64,000 bases of DNA, from positions 140,810,064 to 140,874,063 of the forward strand of contig CM040126.1 of NCBI GenBank assembly GCA_022559845.1. The letters are read 5' to 3'. This DNA is from Amorphophallus konjac. Lineage: Eukaryota; Streptophyta; Magnoliopsida; Alismatales; Araceae. Shown here piece by piece: positions 1 through 11,340 of the stretch (within the stretch, counting starts at the first letter, position 1; the number at the start of each line of letters is the position of its first letter). The position numbers and the translations under genes are program-made. The notes under the pieces are model-generated. The model did not search any database, was not told the origin of the DNA, and saw only the letters and a list, made by a program, of their open reading frames with translations.

Positions 1-132
1 TTTGACCAAAAATTCTAACTCTTATTGATAATATTGATCCATAATTACATAAAACTGAATTGTGATCTACTAGACTCAAGAAAAATGAAAATTACATATT
101 AAGACTTAATAAAGTAAAAATTACATCATGAC
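1..132 (-). mobile_element. Ty3/gypsy LTR (LTR-2), fragment at window edge
   Basis: AT-rich sequence without a gene. It is the left piece of a minus-strand gypsy LTR split at the ATGAC target site by the solo LTR at 133-3413. The text before 133 continues in sense at 3419. The 3-prime end of this LTR (expected ...GTGACA) lies before the window. The assignment is inferred from the perfect target-site duplication and from LTR-2 motifs farther right. Confidence 0.6.
128..132. repeat. Target-site duplication ATGAC (left copy)
   Basis: ATGAC directly precedes TGTCACGC at 133 and is repeated at 3414-3418 after the other terminus ...GCTACA. A 5-bp duplication is normal for LTR element integration. 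Confidence 0.85.
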
Positions 133-1141
133 TGTCACGCTCCGATGCGGAATATCAGAACGTAGCAGTTATATACATTCATGCTAAACAGAGCAATAAC
201 GGAAATAAAAGAACATAACTGCAAAGAGAAAGAATTACTCCAAAAATATCAATTTACTCATAAATGTGAGAATAAAATGTTTCCAACAACCTCATAACAC
301 CTTACCTCGCGACTCGAAGAAAAGGAAATAAAGAAAAGATTACAACTCTTAACGACGACTCTTAATGACATTACTAAACAACGACTCATCAAAACCACTA
401 TGTGACCATTCCACAATTCTACTAAGACAACGATCTATTTCACATCTAACGGGTCCACTCCGATCTTCACTCTTGCCCGTCACCGTCCGTTTGTGTTTCA
501 TCATCGGAGCTACCTGAAATGAGGGAAAACTGGGTGAGCGAACGCTCAGTACGCAATAACATGCAAAGTTTAAGTAATTAACTAATTTAATTAAATGTCA
601 TGTGAATAAATAAAAATGGAGTTAAAAACATTCACCAGTCATGATGGGAATAAAAAGAACAACTCAAAATAAGAGATACAGAGATATATCATTTCCAAGA
701 ATTGGCCGATCAAGCACGTAGACAAGCAAGTTGTGTAGAGATAAATTCCATGTAGGAATTTAATAACTTGTAGAAATGTATAGGGAAAAATGAATGTCAT
801 AGACAATACGCTAGTCATGCACTCAGTGCAATGCCTCACCATGTCATTACAACTCCCCAGGACACTAGTACTTTTTGGGCGCTCCTCCCAAGACCAGACC
901 GGGCCCTTATAATGCGTTGGCATTGATTTGATGGATCCAAGATCCCAAGTAATATCTAGACATTTATTGGAATCGGCCAAGAATTCTAAGGTCAAGCTAT
1001 GTAACTTATCATCTAGGACCAAGTGACATTTCAATAATTGAAAATGAAGCCATGAGATTAAGGGGTATAAAGCACACAAGACACACATGAAAACAAGCTC
1101 TGGACAAGTTGCGGTCATGAGCAGGCCGCCAAGATGAATAA

Positions 1142-1410
1142 AACGGTCTACACTGGACCATAAGGGTCAAAACTGGGCCATAGGGACGAAGCCCAGCGTT
1201 GAAAGAAGAAAACGGTCCTCATCGGGCCACAAAAGATAAGGACGGTCCTTGATGGACCGTTTCCTCGAGGAAGACGGTCCACGGTGGGCCGTTTATAATA
1301 GGAAGGTTTCTAGGCCACAACAAAAAGAAACGGTCCCCACTGGGCCACCCCACCACATAAACGGTCCTCGGAGGCCCGTTTAGCAGATAAAATGGTTCAG
1401 TGACAACCGT
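1142..1410. repeat. Array of CGGTC...GACCG dyads in LTR-1
   Basis: About seven short imperfect inverted repeats of the form ACGGTCC-N4to8-GGACCGT occur within 270 bp (for example near 1142, 1208, 1238, 1272, 1328, 1360 and 1390). Another group lies at 2240-2365. The same dyad recurs in LTR-2. Arms of 6-9 bp would pair into short hairpins. Function is unknown. Confidence 0.7.
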
Positions 1411-1759
1411 AACTAGTTTGGGCCCAGCAAGACTAAAGCAGCTGACTTAATGGGCTTAGCTCGCCCGAGACATGGTGGAACCGAACTAGGGTCCAGCCCA
1501 CCTCTCTCAGGTCAGGTTAGAGGCTATAGGTCGACTCAAACATGGCTAGGTCGGTGGAATTCAAGGAAAATCGACCAGCAGAACCTGGCACTTAGCCAGT
1601 TAGGTGCGGTCACAAAAGAGCCACTTCAAGGGTCAGGCGGTCATGCCTGGGCCGCAACCTGATGGTAGCAGTCCCAGAAGGGCCGCAATTAACAGGACAG
1701 TTCTGATTCCGGGCGGTGGAAACACGCGATTCGATCAAGTCGATAAGTTCAGGTTTTGG

Positions 1760-1862
1760 AGGTACAACCCGCCTGGCGTCCTAGTGAGAATCTCAGGCTC
1801 GCGGGGGCTTACGGAGGTCTCGTAATAGAGGTCCTAATCTGACGGAAGGAATATCAGGCAGA
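1760..1862. repeat. Shared module (ACAACC..GCCTGGCGTCC type), copy 1
   Basis: A stretch beginning gtacaacccgcctggcgtcc and continuing to an ...aggctcgcggg...cttacggaggtct block. Diverged copies occur at 4561-4672 in LTR-2 and at 49160-49280 in the Athila leader. Spacing of the conserved blocks is similar in all three, so this is a common module and not a chance oligomer. Confidence 0.6.
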
Positions 1863-3413
1863 GAGTCCCAACTATTACAAGATTAAAGGCTAATAAAACA
1901 TTGGAAAACAGTGTATGACGGTCAGCCAGTGCCACCGGAGTGGCGTGACTGTTAGATCAAACCTAGTAAGTTTTCCTCATTGTATTATAATCAATGTAAC
2001 AATAATTTACAATTTATTCTTTATTGATTGATAGAAAAAGGAAAAAAATATGATTGTAGATGGACAAGGTAAAATCCAGTCATGACATAGCTTAATCAAG
2101 CATGTTTCATATATTCCAAATTTTTTATGTGGGTTTCTATCCTACGCATATACTTTAACAAGATAAAACACACTTATTAAAACATCAAACCAAGTATAAT
2201 ATGTGCGTCCAAGGTGGTCTGTCAAGGGCCGCTAACTAGGGTAACGGTCGATCGATAGACCGCTTCACGATATGATTTATCATAAATTTCAAAATAAATT
2301 CCATAGGCAGAGACAATCTGTCGAGCGACCACTCTGAATAAAAATGGTCTAATGTAGGCCGTAAAGATCCAGGATGGTCCAATGAAATAGATGGCATATC
2401 TCGAGATCACTAGGTTCCATGGCGATTCCTATTGCGACTACAACAGAGACGACGCGTCTGGTCTCCGACGATCTCCGATAGACCCACATTCCAGCAACAA
2501 ATTCATGCGGAGTGATGCATAAAAATTGGGCAAAATAATCTTAATAAAAAGAGGACATAAAGACGCATAACATGTCAAGATTAATTGAAGTTTTAGCCTC
2601 CCTACACCCAACATTGATTCGATCAAGATGCTAACACAGTCGGTGCCCTAATGTTGACATGCTCCGACTAAAATAGGCAATAAGCACGCTATACTAAACA
2701 ATAATTGGGGCATTTACTACCAACCGAAAGAAGACTCAAAGACGCTTACAATGGTGTATTTTTATTTGAATTTAGACCACTACTACCTACCTTAATCGAA
2801 GGAAGAAGAGGACAAAGATCGTCGGGTACGTGAGACGAACACCCTTCAGAACTTGCCGAAATCCCTCCTTGATCATGCTCCTCGCCTGCGGCCACAGAAA
2901 ATAGAGTTTCTAGATTGGTTGAGGGTTTGATTTGTAAGGGAAATTAGATCTAACGGCATCGATAAGGCTGGGAAGAGTCCCACGGACTCGACGCGTGCGG
3001 ATTCCACGTTTGACCAAGTCGCGCCGCCATCTCTCCCAGAATTGGACCTCTAGGTTTTGGGTTTTCACACACAACGAGAGGAAAAATGGGCTACCCATCA
3101 AGGCTGTTCGAATGGGCCTGGTTTGGGCTCAAATGATCGAGATTTGGGCTTGAATTAAGCGATCTACGGTCTGATTTGATTAAAGTCCATTTTAGCCCTA
3201 AATCCATTAATTCGACTTGATTAAAATTTTATTTAGGGTTTGACCAAGAAGACAACGTGTCTAAACTTTTAGTCCTTTAGGTGATTATGAATTTTCTAGA
3301 TTTTATTATAAATTAGTTAAAACTTCAACTTAAGAAATTTCCAATTTAAAAGTAACTGGTTTTCTCAATTATTACCCTTTGTTTTATTTTAAAAAAATTC
3401 TCGGGATGCTACA

Positions 3414-3418
3414 ATGAC
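3414..3418. repeat. Target-site duplication ATGAC (right copy)
   Basis: Second copy of the 5-bp duplication flanking solo LTR-1, directly after ...GGGATGCTACA. Confidence 0.85.
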
Positions 3419-4307
3419 TCTAAACTCTTGACATTCTAGATCTTCTCTCGACCATCAGTTATCACTCTCAGACCCGTCACTAGAATATTCTGAATCTGAC
3501 TCACTTGCACTTTCTGAAAAGATTGAAAAAGTAGGGTAATGAGCACACTTGCCCAGTAGGTATCTTCGCATCAACATGGAGGCATGCTTTAAGTAATTAC
3601 ATTTTCGCTCTAGCGAACAAGGTAAAAATGCGATGAAACACATGAACAACATCCAAGTAACAAGATACGAATTATAGAGATACGAAGAATATAAGTGGAC
3701 AATAGAGCGTGATCAAGAAAGATTCATAAGGTAAAATGGCTTTTCATTAACGAGAATGCACTTCATAACCATAAAGGCTATGCACTAGAATGTCATGAAC
3801 AAGAATGTACTAGCAAGCATGTAATTTTCACAAGTTGCCTCATGGTTTTCACCAGTCTATAAAAAAAGTACTCCCTGCGTAATGCGATGCTAGTGTTCAT
3901 CGTACCCCATGATTTTCTGCACGTTTCCGGCTATCTTCCGAGGGGGCTAGTGTGGAGCCCTTGGACACTGTCCGTGCCCACTCTTGCATCTTCAAGTTAC
4001 AGATCAAGCTACTTCCATGAGAATATAATAAAGTTCGGCCAATAATGTTAATTCAACAATAGTTCCATGATAATGTAGCCAAGGTAGAGAACGTAAGCAA
4101 CGTAAGATCATGAGAGTTCAAAGAATGATTTAAAACAAGGTTATGTCACGGAAAGAATTCGGCAGCATAATGGCATGTTCTTAACTTTCTTAATTCATTA
4201 GATAGCTTTGGAATAAGGTGTTAGGTTCTAGATAATCAATAGACCATCTAGGAACTTAGGAAAATCAACCCTAAGGGCAAACCTCGGGTTAAGAACATTC
4301 GAGACAG

Positions 4308-5150
4308 TTGCGGTCATAACTAGACCGTTTATAGACTTTTAGCGGTCAGTACAGGACTGTTTATTGACAGAGTCGATGCATGAAGAAAGGGAGTGTCGAC
4401 GCAGTGAATCTCTGGAACCTTGTGGTCATGGCAGGGCCGCTAGGCATCTTTGGCAGTCAAGTAAATGGCCGCTACTAGACTCTTGCGGTCTACTGGATGG
4501 ACATTAAGATCTAGAACATAGAAAACTCTGGTAAAGTGCTTTCTAGACAATTGAGTTTTAAGGGTACAACCAGCTCGGCGTCCTAGTAGGAATCCCAGGC
4601 TCGCGGAGTCTTATGGAGGCTTTGAAACAAGATCACCTAGCCCGGTGGCAGGAATATCCAACAGAGAGGATCACAAGTCTAAGATTGTATGCTTAAGTGT
4701 AAAGTGTATCTAATGGCCACGCACCAGAGTACGCACCATGTACTTAAGAAAAGACTCTAGATGAGAAGGGATCGTGGCAAAACAGCGATCAAAACATCAT
4801 TTAAACAAGTCCATGAAGCATATAGAATTAACTCTAATACAAACTATAAAGGTTTTAGCATGAAATTAACATAAGTTTAAAATAAGTCCAAAGTGCATAA
4901 GGAACATGAAATCTACTAGAATGAACAATTAACGTAACCAAGTTTATGAATACAGTACTTTTAAACAGGAATAGGACCTAAGTATCTAGGCTTATCATAT
5001 GATAAATAGGGTTGTCCTGCATTATGTTTTGGGTTAACAATAATACTGAACTCAAAAAATTAAGACGGTCTCGGGAGGACCGTTTATGGGCTCTAGCGGT
5101 CTATCGTAGGGCTGCTAAAGGACTCTCGCGGTCGCAGGAAGACCGTTTCT
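4308..5150. repeat. GCGGTC...GACCGY dyads in LTR-2
   Basis: Dyads near 4310, 4342, 4430, 4487, 5065, 5096 and 5127, with two more at 6078-6135 next to the SIRE junction. They match the dyads of LTR-1, but the loops differ completely while the arms are kept. Confidence 0.65.
4561..4672. repeat. Shared module (ACAACC..GGCGTCC type), copy 2
   Basis: Reads gggtacaaccagctcggcgt, then an aggctcgcggagtcttatgg block and a gtggcaggaatatcc block. It is parallel to 1760-1862 in LTR-1 and related to 49160-49280. Confidence 0.6.
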
Positions 5151-5893
5151 TTCTGTCTACAGCAAACAGCAATAAAACCAAAATACCTACTACTCTAGGG
5201 TAGTAAAGCATAGAATACATGCTAGACATAGAGAGAGAACGTTCCTACAATGAAGAAAACTCATGGAGATGCATAGGTTGTCACGAATTAAACTAGGATT
5301 ATCATTTTCGTAATTAAGGGTAGGAACTATGCTTGCAAGAATAGCCTAGATGTGCAGTGATAGTATAACATTAATTACTCCGTGTAGAAAGCATGAAATT
5401 TCATGAAATCAAAGGACTTTAACTCCTAACATGTTATTCTAGCCATCCACGAGATAACCTACCTTTGGGACAAGCTTTAGGCTTCGCATTTCTAATGGGA
5501 AGCTCGCTCAGGTTCTTGCACGTCCTGTGCCAAACTAGCAACTTCCCGTCCCTCTATCTTCTGGTTCTCTTGACCTAAAATCGTGAAATTTGGAGGGTAG
5601 GTAGAAGATACAAAGGTGAATAAAAAGTTCTAAAGGATCAACTTCTAAATATCTCGATTAGGGCTTCTAATTTCCTAATCTTTATTGGTCCGACGCCTTA
5701 GTTCCTTTGCAGCCTATTGCGAACCAACGACTTGCAGACGCCCTAACTCTTCAACGGCTGGGTCTTCTAGCACGAAAATTTGAGGGGAGTTAGATAAAAC
5801 TAAGGAGAACAAATTGTTATAAATGACTAACCTCAGAAGATGTCTCCTTACCTTCGAGCCAACATTAGGGTTCGTATGTGTCGAAGTTAGGGT

Positions 5894-5903
5894 CTATTTA
5901 TAG
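5894..5903 (-). promoter_or_regulatory. Candidate TATA box of LTR-2
   Basis: CTATAAATAG on the minus strand, in an LTR read in the same direction. It has the form of a pol II core promoter. Two CGGTC dyads lie upstream of it and the remainder downstream. Confidence 0.5.
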
Positions 5904-6218
5904 GGTTAGCTAGGGTTTGGAGGATTGGATCGATGTAGGAGTCCTAAGTTGGAGTAGGATCAATCCCCAAGAGTCCTAGACTAGGTTTCCATGTCAAGTA
6001 GCTTCGATCCAATGTGATTTGGTTGATAAAAATCTAAGCTTTTCACGTTTCTTTCATTTATGGAATCAGAAGGGTTTAGCGGTCATAGAGGGACTGCTAG
6101 GGTGGGTCTGGCGGTCGCGCGATAGACCGCCAAGTGACGTTAAATCCAAAAAAATTGGATTTTTCCTATTATCTCTTTATTTTCCTCTTAATTGTTGTAT
6201 ATATCCGGTATAAATCCA

Positions 6219-6602
6219 AAAAAATGTATGAAATCAAGGAATTTTTGGATAAAATGGGATGTATGCAATTGGGGTGTTGGTAGTCAAATTTTGGAAATAT
6301 ATGAGACGTGTAATGTCCTTTTTATCCGGATTTCTGACTTTGAACAAATGAGCTCCTTTGTAGGCATAAAATAGTATCCAAGGTGATTTTGGCCATAGAA
6401 GTAACAATGAATATGGGTGAATACAATATACATAGTAGAAACGCAGAAGCACACCAAAATGATTTTTCACACAATTTGATTTTTCTTTTGTTTTTCACAC
6501 AACATGATGCAATGCATGACAAGAGAATTACTATATGCATGAAACTAATGCAATTACATGTAATGAAGTGACCTGTATACACATGATGCACATGGTTATG
6601 AA
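6219..6602 (-). mobile_element. Non-coding 3-prime part of SIRE copy B
   Basis: Nearly identical to 26340-26724 downstream of copy A pol. The match ends abruptly at about 6219. This is the truncation point of copy B against LTR-2. No gene is seen. Confidence 0.75.
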
Positions 6603-8645
6603 TCACTCTTCTATCCTACAAACCCCTAGTTCTCTTCTAAATGTAGTGAACTTGTCTTCACTTAGAGGTTTGGTGAAAATGTCGGCAATTTGACGATCGG
6701 TCTTAATGAAACTGATTTCTACATGACCCTTACTCACATGATCTCTAATGAAATGATGTCGAATTTCAATATACTTGGTTCTAGAGTGATGAACAAGGTT
6801 TTTGGAAAAGTTTATGGCAGAGGTGTTGTCACAAAGAATTGAGGTGCTTTTAAAAGATATACCATAATCAATCAATTATTGTTGGATCCATAACACCTGG
6901 GCTACACAACTACCGACAGCCACATATTCGGCTTCGGCAGTAGACAATGTCACTGAATTTTGTTTCTTGGAGGCCCATGAAATCACGTAGCCCCCAAGAA
7001 ACTGGCAATACCCACTAGTGCTTTTTCGATCCACTTTGCAACCTGCATAATCGGCGTCAGAATAAGCAATTAAATCAAGACTCGAATTATGTGGAAACCA
7101 TAGTCCGAAATTAACTAAACCAGTAACATATCTAAAAATTCGTTTAACAGCCGACATGTGCGATTCTTTTGGGTTTGACTGAAATCTAGCACACATGCAA
7201 ACAACAAACTGTATGTCGGGCCTACTGGAAGTTAAATACAATAGACAACCTATCATGCTTTTAAAGAGTTTTTGGTCCACTGATTTACCTGTCTCATCTT
7301 GATCAATTTTTATTGAGGTAGACATAGGAGTTAGTTGTGGTTTTGTTGATGTCAAATTGAACTTTTCAGCAACTCCATTGCATACTTCTTTTGATGTATG
7401 AACATCCCGTCAACAGTCTGGTTTACCTACAATCCCAAGAAGAAAGTCAGCTCTCCCATAAGACTCATTTCAAACTCACTTTGCATCAATTTGGCGAAGT
7501 CTTTGCTGAGACCATCTTTAGTGGAGCCAAAAATAATGTCATCAACGTAAACTTGAACAATTAAGATATCCTTGCCATTCAACTTTGTAAAGAGGGTTTG
7601 ATCAACATTACCTCGTTTGAATTCATGTTGAATGAGGAATTCACTTAACCTTTCATACCATGCACGGGGTGCTTGTTTCAGACCGTAAAGTGCCTTGTCC
7701 AGCTTGTACACATGGTCTATATGCTTTGTGTCTTCAAACCCCGGTGGTTGCTCCACATACACGTCCTCCTGGATATAGCTATTCAAAAATGCACTCTTAA
7801 CATCCATTTGAAATAATTTGATATTATGACAACATGCAAAAGCTAAGAGAACCCTCACTGCCTCGAGTCTTGCTACTGGAGCAAAAGACTCATCAAAGTC
7901 AACTCCTAATTCTTGGCTATAGCCCTTGGCTACTAGCCTGGCCTTGTTCCTAATTACCACTCCTTGATCGTTTGTTTTATTTCGAAACACCCATTTGGTT
8001 CTGATCACGGAGTGATTCTTAGGAAATGGTACGAGAAACCACACTTTGTTCCTTTAGAACTGGTGTAGTTCTTCTTGCATGGCCATGATCCATGACTCAT
8101 CTTTCAAGGCCTCTTCAATGGAGTGAGGTTCAGATTGAGAGAGCAAGGCTAATAAATCATGAGTTTCATCTTCCCTGAAGGAGGCTCGTGTCCTTATCCC
8201 TTCTTGTACATTGCCCAATATATTCTCCGGCGGATGGTCCTTTGCAAATGTCCATTGTATTGGTAGCTCTTGTTCAAGTTGAGTTTCCTAATTTTCATCC
8301 TCTTCTTTTGGTTCTTCCTCTTCTTATTTTTCTGAATTTTCTTCCTTCTTCTTGATATTGTCATCTATCAACTCATCATCCTGCAAGATAGATTTTTCAT
8401 CAGTTCTAGATGGAGATGATTCATCAATAATAACATGTGGGCTTTCTTCAACTACGAGAGTTCTCAAGTTATACACTCGATATGCTCTCGAATTGAGAGA
8501 GTACCCAAACAATATGCCTTTGTCACTTTTGGGATCAAATTTAGCCAAGTCCTTCTTACTATTGTTATGAATGTAGCATATTGAGCCAAACGGTCTCAAG
8601 TATGAAATGTTTGGCTTCTTATCTCGGTATAGCTCATACGGAGTT
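6603..8645 (-). pseudogene. SIRE copy B pol, C-terminal part (IN end, RT, RNase H)
   Basis: Reads downstream of the interruption at 8646. It encodes the end of integrase (MRPFGSICYIHNN at about 8599), the acidic linker, RT with its QMDVKSAFLN and YVDDIIFG motifs, and RNase H with SDADYAGCK and STAEAEYVAV. It corresponds to copy A 26725-28768 at high identity. At least six lesions break it: nonsense codons near 8335 and 8290, at HQF*RNK (about 8056), FLGL* (about 7427) and WIQQ* (about 6878), and a one-base loss near 7360 before KFNLTSTKP. The catalytic YVDD survives, but no intact product is possible. The 5-prime continuation is at 19650-22496. Confidence 0.9.
8641..8645. repeat. Target-site duplication GAGTT (left copy)
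   Basis: GAGTT precedes TGTTGTGCCCC and is repeated at 19650-19654. The uninterrupted site is seen in copy A pol at about 28763-28769. Confidence 0.95.
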
Positions 8646-8862
8646 TGTTGTGCCCCTTAGGCACAAGCATGTGCTATGTTGATTTGATGATAGCAATGCT
8701 GTTTTGTTTTGATGATTGCAACACAGTGAGTGCTTTATGAGATTATGTTTTGATGATAGCAACATAACTTGTTTTGTGGAGAATGCATGTGTATGATTAA
8801 TATAGTGCTTGATTTCTGCTATGTACGTTGCTTTTCTATCTGCATGTAGTTTGATGACTAGC

Positions 8863-10608
8863 AAGTCTATACAATGCAGGGTAAAGCATTTCATTAGTCT
8901 ATACACTCTTCATGCATGTGCATAGTCTATACATTGTGTATTTCGTTGACAAGTTTGCACATTCATGAAGTCTGCACACTAGCCTGTTCATGCATCACAA
9001 GTGTGTACAATGCATCTCTATTCATGAAGTCTGTACAGCCATCCACTTAAAGCATTTCTCAAAGTCTATACACTGGACTTAAAGTGTGTACAGCGTCCGT
9101 CTCAGCCACCGTCACATTTAGCATCTTAAGCTTGCAAAGTCCACACATTGGTCGGTGGAAAGTCTATACATTCGTTACAGTGCACACACCGTCTCAACTT
9201 GCGTCTCATGCATATAGTAAGTCTATACATTGCTACAGTAACACAAGTCTATACATCGTCCGTCTCATGCATTTTCTTAGGCTAAGTCTGTACAGCCTAC
9301 CGTCTCATTCATCGTCTCACTTGACGTTCAAGTCTGTACATTGGCACTGTAGCATGCATTCATGAAGTCCATACATTCACTGAAGCTTGCTTAGCTGAAG
9401 TGTGTACATTGCATTGCATGACTTGAAGTCTGTACATCACATGTGTGCTTCATGCTAAGTCTATACAGGCTAAGTCTGTCGGTCTTGTGACTCATGCATT
9501 CATTATTAAAGTCTATACAGACTTCAGTGCATTCTCTATGTCTCACATGTCAAAGTCTGTACAAGTGAGCTTTTCATTGGTAAAGTCTGTACACTCACCA
9601 GTTGAACTTCAAAGTCTGCACATTCTATTGTTCATGAAGTCTGTACACTGGACTGTGTCCTTGTGCATCACATTAAGTCTATACATTGGTTCAAACTCTT
9701 CAAAGTCTGTACAGTGGGCCTTCAAGCTTTTGAAGTCCATACACTGTCTCGCTCACATCTTCAAGGGTGATTGAGCATCGTGAAGTCTGATTGAGCACTG
9801 TGAAGTCTATTCAGTGGATGAGCATTGTAATGTCTATACACTACATTTGATCATGCAGCGTTCGTTTCATGTCTATACACTGAGGATGCTGAAGGCCTTC
9901 AAGTGTATACTCTCTCATGTTGTTCATACTTGCTACATTGATATCTATAAGTCTATACATTGCTGAATGCTCTTCAAGTGTGTACAATGCTTGGTTAAGT
10001 CTATACGCTGCTTCATATGCAGTGAAGTCTGCACATTGTTGAATGCTCTTCAAAGTTTGCATAGTGAAGTCCATACACTGCACTCGAGTTCACAGTGTCT
10101 TCATGAAGTCTATACATTGCTTAATGCTCCGATTGGCCAGCGTCTCTCTTGATCAAGTCTATACACTCATTCACTGTTCATGCATTCACAGTGAAGTCTG
10201 TACATCCGTTTGGCTATGCATCACTATCCACCAAGTCTATACATTGGTAGAGTCTGTACATCAGACGTGCATGCTCGCCTGTTCCCCCGGATGCTCTCCT
10301 GGGACCGAGTATGCCCTCCAGTGACTGCTAATGCTTCCCTAACTTTGAGGATGCTCCCCTGGAGTAGCGATTGCTTCCCAAGAGACAGTATGTGCTCCAC
10401 ATGCTCCCCTGACGCTGGTGATGCTGTCCAGAGGCCGTAGATGCTCCCCTGAGACTTTATATGCTCCTGTGCGAGAACGCACTAGTCTCTGGGTATTTAA
10501 AAGAATTGTATTACATGCATTCCCTTTCACTAAGTCTGTACAATGCATGCGCTTTCACATGTCTATACACTGCATTTTACAGCATGAGTTATAAAGTCTA
10601 TACACTAT
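8863..10608 (+). repeat. U3 array of about 48 AAGTCTRTACAYTG motifs
   Basis: A degenerate 11-14 bp motif recurs about every 25-50 bp over 1.75 kb. AAGTCTATACATTG and AAGTCTGTACACTG are the commonest forms, with AAGTGTGTACA, AAGTCCATACA and AAGTCTGCACA as variants. Spacers between motifs are unrelated in sequence and uneven in length, so this is a dispersed motif array and not a simple tandem satellite. The whole array lies upstream of the TATA box, in the enhancer position of an LTR. Confidence 0.85.
10268..10470 (+). repeat. GATGCTCCCCTG-type repeats in U3
   Basis: About nine irregular units around RTGCTCYCCTG, roughly every 20-30 bp, between the AAGTCTRTACA array and the core promoter. Each LTR carries the block. 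Confidence 0.65.
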
Positions 10609-10659
10609 CTTCAGTTGATTTTGTTAATCGACTGAACTCCTCATTTGTCTTGCATGTGT

Positions 10660-10762
10660 CTGGCACGTGATCCAAGGAGCTGAGATGCTGACACGTGGCA
10701 GAGTCGATTGGGCGGGAAATGTGGAGGTCACTGCTGCTGCTGCTGCTGCTGCTATATATATG
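10660..10762 (+). promoter_or_regulatory. LTR core promoter: two CACGTG boxes, CTG microsatellite, TATA box
   Basis: GGCACGTGATCC (about 10661) and ACACGTGGCA (10691-10700) are G-box/ABRE-type elements bound by plant bZIP/bHLH factors (known). A GGGCGGG and a run of about seven CTG units (10731-10751) follow, then CTATATATAT at 10752-10761. The 3-prime LTR has a shorter CTG run. This places the transcription start near 10785-10795. Confidence 0.7.
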
Positions 10763-11068
10763 AGCTTTCTTCCACAGAAGAAGACTGATCGAAGTTGGCG
10801 AAGTCTACACATCCAGTCTGAAGCAGCAGCCACCGAGATCGAAGTGAGAAAGAAAAAGCAGAAGTGCAGAGACTTCGATCCAGCAGAAGAGCAGAAGAAG
10901 AGTGAAGAGAGCAGAAGAAGAGTGAAGAGAGCAAGAGATCTGCATTCACTGGATCGTGGATCAAATCCAGGCTAGCCAGCTCTTAGGAGCCACATTCGTG
11001 CTTTCATTATTTATAGCTTTCAGTTGCTGTTGCTACTTGTTTTCTTTTTCCTTTTATACCTTTATTCA

Positions 11069-11340
11069 AGCTGTTTGTCAGCGGAGCAAGCTGTGTTGCT
11101 CAGCGTTTGCAGTGGAGGATTCCACTGGACGGCCAAGCTGTATTGCCCAGCGGTTTGCAGAGGTGCTGCCTCTGGACGGGTAAGCTGTAATCCCCAGCGG
11201 TTTGCAGTGGTGGATTCCACTAGACAGCAAGCTGTGTTGCTCAGCGGGTGAGGAGGATTCCTCGGACGGCAAGCTGTGTTGCCCAGCGGATTGTAGGTAA
11301 GCTGTGATGCCCAGCGGTTCAAGCTGTGAGTCAGCAGTAA
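11069..11340 (+). repeat. AAGCTGTGTTGCCCAGCGG repeats in R/U5
   Basis: About eight units of AAGCTGTRTTGCYCAGCGG, several separated by a GGATTCCACTGGACGG-like segment, at 25-55 bp spacing downstream of the TATA box, so present in the transcript. Repeated in the 3-prime LTR at about 19082-19353. Confidence 0.75.

Larger units (their letters stand above)
133..3413 (-). mobile_element. Solo LTR of a Ty3/gypsy element (LTR-1, 3281 bp)
   Basis: On the minus strand it begins TGTAGCATCCCGAG and ends GGAGCGTGACA, the termini typical of long plant gypsy LTRs. It is bounded by a perfect 5-bp duplication (ATGAC) and encloses no internal domain, so it is a solo LTR left by recombination between the two LTRs of one element. 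It carries a region like gggtgagcgaacgctcag (about 530-550), which also occurs in LTR-2 and LTR-3 and links the three to one superfamily. Short reading frames inside it (for example 639-1118 minus, 1450-1825 plus) match no known domain and are treated as chance. Direction is taken from the termini and homology; no clear TATA box was found. Confidence 0.85.
3414..6218 (-). mobile_element. Ty3/gypsy LTR (LTR-2), main fragment
   Basis: Continuation of the LTR in 1-132 after removal of LTR-1. It contains the gggtaatgagcacacttgcccag variant of the motif shared with LTR-1 and LTR-3, the same CGGTC/GACCG dyads, the shared module at about 4561, and a minus-strand TATA box at 5894-5903. Its right edge at about 6218 is where homology to the SIRE copy begins. 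The LTR resumes at 33361. No coding potential is supported; the 60-70 residue frames here are chance. Confidence 0.7.

Noticed and set aside
639..1118. 159-codon frame at the left end as a membrane protein
   Set aside because: Lies inside solo LTR-1, starts near no promoter and has no recognisable domain; hydrophobic stretches reflect T-rich DNA.
133..3413. LTR-1 first read as plus-oriented (TGTCACGCTCC start)
   Set aside because: GTGACA is the usual 3-prime end of this LTR type, LTR-3 confirms it with TATA upstream of that end, and LTR-2 has a minus-strand TATA box; so LTR-1 and LTR-2 are minus.
9084..9774. Serine/tyrosine/valine-rich proteins encoded by the LTR (also 17097-17801)
   Set aside because: The repeated KSVHW/SLYIV pattern is just translation of the AAGTCTRTACA motif; no start context or domain.
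8863..10608. CRISPR-like look of regularly interspersed short repeats
   Set aside because: Repeat length, spacing and sequence all vary. The array lies in a plant LTR with TATA, PBS and coding Gag downstream, and no cas-like genes exist.
10667..10975. Alanine-run protein (AAAAAAA) near the TATA box
   Set aside because: Translation of the CTG microsatellite and core promoter.
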